Source: Piper betle (taxonomy: Eukaryota; Streptophyta; Magnoliopsida; Piperales; Piperaceae). From it: DNA of 64,000 nucleotides. Below, piece after piece: positions 54,701 to 64,000 of this stretch. Position 1 is the first letter of the stretch. Each line of letters starts with the position of its first letter. The DNA is taken from positions 1 through 64,000 of the forward strand of contig JAURVB010008967.1 in assembly GCA_033002965.1 (NCBI GenBank). The letters are read 5' to 3'. The notes under the pieces are model-generated. The model made no database searches. It saw only the letters and a program-made list of their open reading frames with translations, and was not told where the DNA came from. A program made the position numbers and the translations under genes.

Positions 54701-55479
54701 TATGTCCAAAATTTAATAATTTTCTACTTGAACTATATGTATGTATATGTAATTGTAAATTACAGTATAACTTCGCAAGCTTAAAATTTTTGCTATAATG
54801 ATCAAGAGTATTCTCAAAATAATATCGTCCATTAATTATGTCAACGTATGATCAAGGCTATCTTCATTATATGACATCCATGGTCACATATGCTTAAAAA
54901 CTAAATGGCCTATGTTAGTATGGATTTGTAGCAAAATCATTACATGCAATTTAATCCAAACATGTTTATTTTCAACGGGTCCAATTTTATGATATCACAC
55001 TAAAACTAATTAGAGTGACACATAAAATAAATACTGTGGTTTATATAAATACAAGCTTCCAGTAAACAAACATATTATCAAATGATATAATGCTTATACG
55101 AGCAATATGCTCATGAAAGGCCTAGGATGGTGATCCCCATTAATACTACTTGTCTTACATTCTATATTAGATGAGTACTGATTAATATAAATGTATTTTT
55201 CTAGATTCTTTAAAGTGGCCAGTTATCTGTGAAGCCTATTGACCCATGTTCACATGATATCATAACCAACCCACCTAGGGGTTCCTTGTGTGCCACGTCT
55301 TATTAACGCCCACATGTTTATTAGTTGGGGTGTTAAAATTTGCATGGCCCATCTATAGGGTTCATGTGCTAAGTGCAAGCTGTATTTAATATGTGGGATT
55401 AGTTTTGATACCATGTGAAAATGGGATCATGGGTTTCACTCTAAAATGACTAACCACTTTAGAATATATAGGAACTCAC
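54120..55479. other. Region downstream of CKX
   Basis: A possible CKX polyadenylation signal AATAAA lies near 54215. From about 54280 to 54640 is a repeat whose inverted copy is at 57215-57525. A (TA)n microsatellite is at 54670-54698. No gene recognised. Confidence 0.5.
54280..54640 (+). repeat. Dispersed repeat, copy 1 (inverted relative to 57215-57525)
   Basis: Shares with the reverse complement of 57215-57525 the ordered words GTTGAAAAACTTAA, AACAACAAAATCTT, CAAATCACCAAA, GAAATAAAACTAAA, GAACTTGATC, GTTTAATCTTC, AATTTTGGGGA and AAATTAGAAATTAGAAAAATG. Identity is moderate, so it is an old pair. Confidence 0.7.
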
Positions 55480-56461
55480 ATTTATATTAGTCACTACTCA
55501 TCTCATATGAAGATGTAAAACAATTAGTAAACAGATCCACAACCATAAAATTTATTCCAATATGCTTTATAAAAACTTATTACTCTAAACTCTTTATTTA
55601 ACAACTAGGAACTTGATCTCTACATGTTTCGAATTATACAAGCTCATATTGTTGCTAAAATATAAGACTGTAGATTTATTATCACAAAGTAACTTAAGTA
55701 GTCTTTCAATGTTATTGACAATACGTAATCATGTGAGTAAATTCTGCAACCATATTCTATGATTATATGCCACCTAACAATTTATGAACTCAGCTGTCAT
55801 GTGGAAGAAGCTAATGAGTGTATGTTTAGCACTTCTCTAAGAAATTGTTCCTCCTGCTAGCAAGTAGACATATCCAAAAATGGATCGACGACAGTCTTAA
55901 CAACAAGGAAAATTGGAACCAAAATACCCAATGATCTTAAATTGATTTGACTTCTAATATGAGAGTATGTAATATTTCGTTCTCTATATTGCATAACTCT
56001 TTTGTCCACTTTCCAATGATGAAATCCTTCCTAACAATGTACCCAACATTTTGGTGCATACATAATTGAGTATAGATAAGACTTCCCACTGTTGAACTAT
56101 ATAAACTCTTTTGTATTTTCTTTATTTATATATCATTTTGGGGGCATTGATTAAGATTGAATTTGTCTCATTTAGTACAAGGGTATCTCTTGATTGCATG
56201 TCAAGTCTTTTAAGTACCTTGTCATATAGGTCTTTTTTCAAAATCCAAACATACCTAAAGAGCGATCTCAATGTATTTGAATTCCTAGTACAAAAGGTAT
56301 GTTTCCAAGATCTTTCATTTCAAATTACTTTAATAGAAATCTCTTAGTTTCGTGTAAAATCCTTGTGTCATTATTAGCAAGCAATATATGACCAACATAT
56401 AAAATTAAGAAAATATACCTACTTCAAATGAACTTTTGGTATACACAATCATCAACCATAT

Positions 56462-56848
56462 TTATCTCAAAACTGAACGGGAAAACAACTTGATGAAATT
56501 TGTGATACAATGTTCAGAAATCTTTCTTAAATCTATAGATGAATTTCTTAATTTGCAAACTATCTTCTTCGAATCTCTCGTTACAAATTTTCCTGATTGC
56601 ACCATATAAATCATTTCATCATTGTCACCATTTAGATACGTTGTCTTTACATCTATTTGATGTAGCTCAAGATCAAAATGTGTCACTAATATCAAAATTA
56701 TTCTAAATAAGTTTTTTGATGAAAATAAAGAGAAAATCTCATTATAATCGATATTTTGTAATTGAATAAAGCATTTTATAATAAGACGAGTTTTGTATCT
56801 TTTCGCATTTACTTTCAAATTAATATTGGTTTTTAATATCCATTGCAA
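56462..56848 (-). pseudogene. Ty1/copia reverse transcriptase fragment
   Basis: 128 open codons matching the start of copia reverse transcriptase. Conserved: WILKTNINLKVNAKRYKTRL at the N-terminal side, then IDYNEIFS, SSKNLFRIILILV, LELHQIDVKTTYLNGD and MVQSGKFV. The catalytic Asp of the LHQxDVKxxxLxG block is present, but the downstream YVDD block is lost. Flanked upstream by a degraded gag part and downstream by an RNase H remnant. Confidence 0.85.
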
Positions 56849-57214
56849 CTGACATGTTTCGTACTTTCAGGAAATGGGACAAGGTCCTACAACGTTATTG
56901 TCTTTTATAGACTTCATCTCTTTATTTGTGATATTAATCCATTTTTGAGAATTATAATACTTCATGGCTTGATGAAGTTGATTAGACCATCTTCCACCAA
57001 TTCAATATTATCTTCGTATTCTTAGAGAAAGATGATACATCATCTTAAATCGTACTTCTCCCTTCTCATGTGTATCTTTGTGATGATATTTGTTTTTGAA
57101 GTTCTTGAGTTTGTTCTTCAGGTATAATCTATTGAGCTTAAGGGAGATTTTTAACATTATCTTGTAATTCTATTATTATTTTTGAGTATGGGAATATATG
57201 TGTAGATTCCCATT

Positions 57215-57525
57215 TTTCTAATTTCTAATTTGTGATGACCTCATTTAGAAATATAAAAAGATAAAAGGATAAAAGCAATTGTGATCCCCAAAATTCACCT
57301 GATGTTTTCTTTTGGTTTTCCATCGTTTAGAAAGGTTAAATTTTTCTCATCAAAACTAAGGTGGAAATTTGGAAGATTAAACCATAATACTTTAAGGATC
57401 AAGTTTTTTCTAATGGCTTTAGGTGCGGCATATGTTTTAGTTTTATTTCTTTGGTGATTTGGTATAAAGATTTTGTTGCTTGGTTATAGAATAGACCTAT
57501 AAAGTTAGTTAAGTTTTTCAACAAC
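57215..57525 (-). repeat. Dispersed repeat, copy 2
   Basis: Reverse-complement match to 54280-54640. It lies inside the copia remnant, where the integrase should be. Confidence 0.7.
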
Positions 57526-58060
57526 TAGTATGAGAGCAACTTCATATTAAATCATTAAGAAATTGTTTTATTGGTGATTTCTTTTGACATAAATTTTAAT
57601 AATTAGTAATGATATTAAAACCAAGTGAGTGTTTTCTAAATGTTCTTGCTTTAACCTTTCCTCTTATTGTACACAATAAAAAATGAGCTCATTAAGAGTT
57701 CATTTGTCTCTTCCGTGGTTATAATTAACCTATTATAGCGACAGATAAATTGCAACATGCATGAATAATTCTTTTGACAACTTTAACTTCACTGCCTTTA
57801 GCTTTAAAATAAGATTTGACATCTTTAAGACGTGCTACCTTATGTTGGTTTTCAATTAAACTTCATTGAAATCAAGTTCAACAAAAGCATACTTATTTCA
57901 TCCTTATTATTTTTTTATAAAATGCTTTTCAATTTCCTTGAAAAACTCCTTGGTAGTAGAAACCTTCTGAGACACATCAACCCTAAAATTTTTGGAATTC
58001 CATGTTTCACAATCATAAGACACGCGATTTGAATGTTCTCACTTCTCAATGTCTCATTTT

Positions 58061-58465
58061 TCCTCATTAGAATTTTTGTCTACAAGAAGAGTGAGTTGTT
58101 CAATCTTAATGTAATGTATAAATCCATGCAGCCAAGAATGATTATTAAGTTCTTTTTCATTTTTAAAGTTATTCTTAAGCGTGAGAATAGAATTGATGTT
58201 GGCAGAAATTACACAAGTAGATTAACTACCTGTAAATAAAAAAAATTATATGAACAAAAAATTAAAAATTCAAATAATGATAAGTTTCATCACAAAATTC
58301 GTAACACAACATTAACTTTTAGTTTTTTAATAGAAATGTTAATTTGTAAGCAATACTGTTGGTGTAGTATTTAAATATTAGCAATAAATCCTATCAAACA
58401 ATAAATTTATCTTTGGACCGATTATTATTCACCTAAAAAACCTTACAATTATCATATATTTATTA

Positions 58466-58514
<49 letters not shown>

Positions 58515-59766
58515 GGATTTCTGCCCTCGCAAATCAGTCTTTGGATTGGGTTGAATGAGTGGGTTCGATGGGACCAAAGGCACCCTTGTCGCTCAAAAAA
58601 ATCGTGTGAAATAGAAAATAAATAAAATGCCACGAGCGAGGAAAAACACAGGAAATTTTTATATGATTCCTTAGGGTTCAACTCGAATCCCTAAGTCAGT
58701 CCATTGTGAAATTGGTACTCACAATCCATTATTTCTTCTTTGATTTTACATTTTACACAAATAATAAAATTTGCCACCTTTTGAATTGATCCGACTCCAA
58801 TACCCTGGCTAATCTCTTTCTTGTCTTCAAGTCTTCAGAATAACCTCACCACTGTGTCTGGAACGTCCAAAAATGGTGGGGTAGTAAGTTTTATCTCAAT
58901 CCAAAGTCAAGAAGGCCTTCAAATTATTTTCTAGAATGATAATTAACTGAACTGGACCACTTCGGTTTGGTTCAGGGAAGAATAAATGCTGGAAACAAGA
59001 CGGGTGGAGTGCCCAGGCTTCTGGAGATTTCTGGGTGTGCCTGGATGTAGGTAGCGTGCACTACGCCAGTTTCAATCATGGTCGGGGTGGGTTGCATACG
59101 TGGTCCTGGTCACTCTGGTTTCAATCAGATCATAGGGCAGTGGGATGTGGTCGCAGAGCTAGATAGGCTTGTAGATATGATCAACGGTAAACAGATCTGA
59201 TGGACCCGGCTGTGAAGGTGGTGCAACACCGACTTCGAGGGGCAAGGGGGACCGCCCAGAGTGGTGGTTCTCGTGTCTCTTAAGCTTTTGGTTGTGATCA
59301 TATGGTTGGAGGTGCGTCTGGCCGGTAGCAACAACACTGGGAATCTCCTACGAAACTGATTTTTGTCTGGGTTCTATTGCTGATCTTCTATGGCTTTGGG
59401 TCTTATCGGTGGCGAGATTTGATTTTGGTTTGTAGCCAGAGACAAGGGTGATTGATTAGAGGCTGCGGCTTGGCCTTTAGCAACGGTAATTGGTCAGACG
59501 CGGTCCGAGAAGTTGGCCTTGTGCTACTCTCACACTCCTCCGACAGACCGCTTTTGGGTGACTTTTCTAGGGACAATGGCTACCTTTCTGGTGGATCTTG
59601 GTCGGGCTTTGTTCTTGGTGTTGAAGGGAGACAGGTAGAACTGTCAGTGTGGCCGAAGACGACCTAGGCTAGCCAGACAAAGGGCCCAAAGTTAGTCTCT
59701 TTTCTACACTTTTTTGCTTCATTTCTCCCGTGGGAGTTTTCTGGGTTGTTTTCGTATAACGGTGGG
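58061..59766. other. Unclassified repetitive stretch left of LTR copy F
   Basis: It includes a (TA)n microsatellite at 58469-58511. From 58520 to 59766 the base composition becomes GC-richer, with open frames of about 70 codons on both strands. A segment near 59685-59735 (CCAAAGTTAGTCTCTTTTCT) resembles 62783-62805 on the other side of copy F (CTAAAGTTGGCCTCTTTTAC), so both flanks may belong to one unclassified element. No protein domain recognised. Confidence 0.45.
58469..58511. repeat. (TA)n microsatellite
   Basis: About 21 uninterrupted TA units. Confidence 0.95.
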
Positions 59767-60081
59767 TGTAACACCCCGTTTGGTTCACCCATGAACCAAC
59801 CTGTAAATGCTATTGGTAACCGAACCGTTCGCTAATCTACTTGATTCGGTTAAGCCGACCCGGACCTAAACTCAACGTCTCAAGATGGTAATGTAAGCAT
59901 TCAATGAATAGATAAGATACTTAGGTTCTAACGTTGTTATAGATACATGCTATGCTATTCAATCATGAATAAAATAAACCAAAAAAATAAAAATTTTAAA
60001 TAAAATAATTATTTTTAAAATAAAACAGACAAAATCTCCCCTAAAAGTGCAATAGGGACCACCCTATAAACAACAAGCGGA

Positions 60082-60130
<49 letters not shown>

Positions 60131-62669
60131 TAAAAATAGAAAATACAACAAAACTTAACATTTCTCTCAACATTTCAATTCTATCCATTTCTGATCTTCT
60201 GAGCTGAGTCTAGATGACATTGTTCAACTTATTCATTTTTTTCATAGTTTTCATTCACATGCAAAACATTTTATTAATTCACAGAAATCACATTCAAGTT
60301 GCATCATTCAAAGCGATTCAACATTCAGCCACATCAATTACATTTGGTAGGTACATATGTGCGCAATTGCCTTACAACTCCTCCGTAGTCCCGACATTAC
60401 TTAGTCCTCAAGGTTTTCACTTACATAGATAATAGAAAAGCGTCAACAATGAGCATTATTGGTCAAAAAATAACTAATAACAAACTGGCATAGGAGAGCT
60501 GACACTCCTGTTAAATGGAAACATTCTTATTCTTTCTCATATAATATCTCATAAGGGCACTAATTAGGAACCGTCAACCTCGCGTGGCAATGTCCAATAT
60601 CTATCTCATCTCATTTTTTGGCAACTTTAAAATTATCCCTTGCGTGGGAAAATCAATTTCTCTTCTTTTAGCCCTCTAATTCCTCTGTATCACTCTTGGC
60701 CATAAGTACAGAGGCTGAGTACTCTCAAGCATACGCCTTCAGTACCCTTTGAAACCACAAGTTTAGACCATGCGCTACATAACAGCACCCGTAAACCTCT
60801 ACACTTCTCTAGGTTTGAGGAACTCAAAGGTGGAGTTATCAGGATCCTTTGAGAATGGAATGAACGGTCACCAAATCTAGAGCCCGCTTTAACTAACATG
60901 TGCCCGCTCATGTAGCATGGTTGTCGGTTTCCCTTGATCTCACATCTCACTGAAAGCTTGAAAAAACTACATGTAGATAGGCCTGGGTAGGGATTGTAAT
61001 ATAATAGGCCCAAAGGCATCATGATTTGGATCTGAGTTTTCAAAAACTCGATGGATCTCATGCTCAAAGGTTATTAATCCTGAAATTTCATTCGACTAAG
61101 TGCCCATGTAGAGTGAGATACAATAAATCTACCACTCAATACGTCCACTTACATATTAAAACAAAACACGACAGAGTGTAGAAGTGATTCCTAAATGGAC
61201 TTGGTATAAGCTCCAATCAGGTCTATGCGCCTAGGTGGCGAGCTTCTACTTCATACTTACACATCAAAGCTAAAAGCTAACGCCCACTCATGATGCATTC
61301 ACACATCCTATAGCACACACACATCAAGGTACACCTCATATCAAATCACACGTTAATCCCTATCATATGTTCAAGGCTATGTTGCATTTAATTAATATTA
61401 CCTACTTAATCTACTTAAATAGTTCCTTAGCATTTATTTGTATACCATTCAATTACGCAATTCATCTTTATTCACAACAAAAATATATATTGCGTCAATC
61501 ATTCAATCCTAGCATGTTGTGCTAATAATTATCACTTTTAAGCAATCAGGTCGGAGTTAATTATACCTTGCGTCGTCAACAATTGGCCACAGCTAGGGTT
61601 TATCACACAGTTTGAGACTCGAATTTGGCACCTAACGGCATCCAAAGTTCGATTGGGTTCGTCTGGATGAATTCAGTGGTAGATTCAAGAAATTTCAGTG
61701 AATCCAATTTTTGGCGATTTTCTGGCTCTTTCAACGCCTTTCTAGTGGTTTTCTGACAACTTTTCGATGAGGCAATTCAAGCCATTGGTCAGCACCGACT
61801 CGGCGAGTTTGACCCATTGGTAATGGTGGTGAGGGCAGTAGATGCGATGATGATCACCAGCGGCGGCGTTGAGTTGGCTGGGGGTTGGTCAATCATCCGA
61901 TTGGCCCATTGCTAGCCTCGACAGCAGCCCTCGATATGGGGGAATGGTCGGGGGACGAAGGGGAAGGTTGTCAGTGGCACAGCGGCGGTGGAGCGGCGTG
62001 GCCGGCGGCGAATTGATGACGGGATGCGCAGCACTAGGGTAAGGTGTTGAGGTGTCATGGAGGTTGAACAATGGCCGGTGAGTAGGGGAAAAGCTTGGCG
62101 ACGACTTAGCCGTGGTCGGCGGTGGTCTGGCGGCAGGAAGGGGCATCGACAGTGAGGACGGGGGTGGGTGATCGGGCGGTGTCGGGGTTTAGGGAGGAAG
62201 GGTCAAGATGAAGGTGGGGTGGCAATGTAGAAAATAAAAGTTGACTTGACTCCTACTCGAGTAAAAAATGATAACTAACTAGTAATAAATTCTAAAAAAA
62301 TCCAAAAATAAGAAAAAACCACATAAAATATAATGCACACTACTACATCAAAATGACATATTCTATAAGTAACAACCGACCCAAACTACTCTATACTCTT
62401 CCTAATGCATTATTCAGCTTAAAAATAATTTTAGGATCAAATAAAATAATAAAAAAATAACTCCATATTGTCATATACTCTGATAACTTATTACTTACCA
62501 CTTTCTTTACGTTATCATCATATACTCAGGTACACTTGACCCTCAGCACTCATAACGTATGGCTGGCCTCGACTAAGCACGCGAGTCATGAAACTGACTC
62601 AGCTCAATCCGACGGTTGAACCGACTGGTTCACTAATATAAAACTCTGACTCAAGTCACGAGTTTTATA
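59767..62669 (-). mobile_element. Solo LTR copy F of the large-LTR family
   Basis: 2,903 bp on the + strand from TGTAACACCCCGTTTGGTTC to GAGTTTTATA (the terminal CA has become TA). It holds GTGTGT/ATATAT microsatellites at 60082-60122, the family's GAGTACTCTCAAGC and GGAATGGAATGAACGGTCACCAA blocks, and a GC-rich island at 61780-62230. Flanks GTGGG and TCTAA do not match, so the target duplication is lost or a deletion adjoined one end. Confidence 0.78.
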
Positions 62670-63400
62670 TCTAACTTCTTCGACGGTGTGGCAAGGCACC
62701 TGTTGACAGAGAGATGTTCATGCTACAATCTTGGCATCCGGACTTGGTTTGTAATGGTGCTAGTTGGTCGACGGTAGGCCCTAAAGTTGGCCTCTTTTAC
62801 TTGTTTGCTGCTCCTATTGGGTGCTTCAAGGCTAGATTCCGACGACTTCGACCTTCTTTGGAGGTGGACCTCGACTGGGTTGTGTCAGCAGTGTTGAGGG
62901 GAGTCTAATGGAAGCAGTGGTGTGGTCGGTGGCTGCCTGGGTTGGTAAGACAGAGAGACTAAACTTCAATAGAAATAACCTGCAAAACAGTTAAGGAATA
63001 ACCCTTCATGACTGCAAGGCTCTCCTACAGTGGTAGTCAACCAGATGATGTCAAGGGTACTTCAAGCTATTCTATGGTGATCTTTGGGGTCGTCGGAGGT
63101 GAGTCTCAGACGAGGAGCTCCTCCCCTTCCTTCTTTCTTTCGTGCTTCTTTCTTCTACACTTTTTCTCTCTTTTTTTAACGTATGAGCCCCTCCCCCCCC
63201 CTTCACTTTTTTTCTTTGTCATTTATAGAAGACTAAGGGGGTTTCACAATTCCACAACTTGAGGCTTCAAATCATACCTTCCCCTCATCCTCAAATTTTT
63301 TCCCGTTGAATAGGAACGGTGTTGACGACGTCTTTTGATAAAGAATGGCTTAGACGGTTTGGACATGGGCCAAGGGGTGTGATCACATGGTTTGAACGAA

Positions 63401-63433
<33 letters not shown>

Positions 63434-64000
63434 TTCGGTCAAATATTAACTTCATAGGTCAACCAATATAATGTTTGAAAATAAATCAATTTACACAAGA
63501 GATGCTATCTTGGTAGCATGTTATTTCAATTAATTTATTTTAAAGCATTATACAAACATAAAAATATAATTCCAAAATTTGAATCATAAACAATTCCTAA
63601 ATATTAATAGACCAACGGTATTTACATATATATTCCCGTACTCATTAAATGCTCATAATCCAATAACTTTAATCTTATTAGATCGGTTTAATTTAGGTCA
63701 ATCCATAATAATAGTAGTTAGAACAATTTTATATATATATACACACACACAATCTAACATGAAAACTTAAATAGCTGAAAATGGAGACTCTCCCCGGCCA
63801 TACATGTCTACTTCATGAATGAGCATGAACTATTATACCCGCACTATGAAATGTAGCAAATATAAGGTACGACGATAGCCGTCAAGTGTGCAACGTAACC
63901 AAGAGTATGATATGGTGATAGTCGTCGTGTGCATGAACAATGTGCCAGAACTTGTGCTCATGAATGACAGTTAAACTTCATCTACAAGCTCTTTTCTCCT
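62670..64000. other. Right-hand flank with no recognised gene
   Basis: 62670-63400 is a GC-richer unclassified stretch similar in style to 58520-59766, followed by pyrimidine-rich sequence (63120-63230) and an AT microsatellite at 63404-63433. A segment near 63628-63720 (TATATTCCCGTACT, TCTTATTAGATCGGTTTAATTT) resembles 54600-54660. The last 250 bases show nothing identifiable. Confidence 0.4.

Larger units (their letters stand above)
55480..58060 (-). mobile_element. Ty1/copia retrotransposon remnant (gag and RT-RNase H, integrase missing)
   Basis: On the - strand, in expected order: a gag-like piece at about 57820-58030 (SYDCETWNSKNFRV, TTKEFFKEIEKHF, LLLNLISMKFN) and reverse transcriptase at 56462-56848 (KRYKTRLIIKCF, ELHQIDVKTTYLNGDNDEMI). 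The RT active-site region near 56400 is degraded (LYVGHILLANND where YVDDILLA is expected), and RNase H lies near 55600-55690 (LLCDNKST). The distance between gag and RT, under 1 kb and partly filled by an inverted repeat, is too short for protease and integrase. Many stops and frame changes; inactive. LTRs were not identified. Confidence 0.75.

Overview
The window is nuclear DNA from a flowering plant. It has two intron-rich genes with GT-AG splice sites, long AT-rich spacers, and most of its length is nested retrotransposons and DNA transposons. The exact taxon cannot be fixed by reading alone. Two host genes are recognisable, both on the + strand. The first is a glycoside hydrolase family 35 beta-galactosidase of the plant BGAL17 type, 19 exons, 13776-21529. 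The second is a cytokinin oxidase/dehydrogenase (CKX), 5 exons, 51129-54119. Both gene models close almost perfectly. However, BGAL17 has two and CKX has one single-base deletion, each in or beside a homopolymer run (17286-17290, 17969-17974, 51403-51412). That pattern suggests consensus-sequence errors as readily as pseudogenes, and it should be settled before the proteins are used. The genes are in unrelated pathways (beta-galactoside hydrolysis; cytokinin breakdown) and about 30 kb apart, and nothing suggests that they work together. Layout: 1-11113 is a decayed hAT (Ac/Tip100-like) transposon on the - strand. Its transposase is split by a 6.7 kb retroelement at 1922-8668, and the hAT itself sits in an older LTR whose right part runs to 12596. 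BGAL17 follows; its fourth intron holds a mosaic nuclear-plastid insertion that includes the start of petA, and intron 16 holds one copy of an AT-rich repeat also found twice near 25.5-26.06 kb. An AT-rich spacer (21530-28394) has no recognisable gene. From 28395 to 47286 lie two adjacent solo LTRs of one family in opposite orientation. One contains a further solo LTR (29905-32781). The other contains a 471-bp TRIM (35765-36235) and a complete 9.64 kb copy of the family (36510-46150). After a gene-poor spacer come CKX, a badly deleted Ty1/copia remnant (about 55.5-58.1 kb, - strand), an unclassified repetitive stretch, and one more solo LTR (59767-62669). The dominant and most interesting element is one large-LTR family. 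It has LTRs of about 2.9-3.1 kb beginning TGTAAAACCC and ending GGGGTGTTACA, a tRNA-iMet-type primer-binding site, a purine tract, and a 3.6 kb internal domain with no gag-pol that I can recognise. This is the structure of a LARD (large retrotransposon derivative). Seven copies or parts are visible: two with internal sequence, four solo LTRs and one half LTR. Each LTR carries a conserved TATA box and a GC-rich island that produces many misleading open reading frames.
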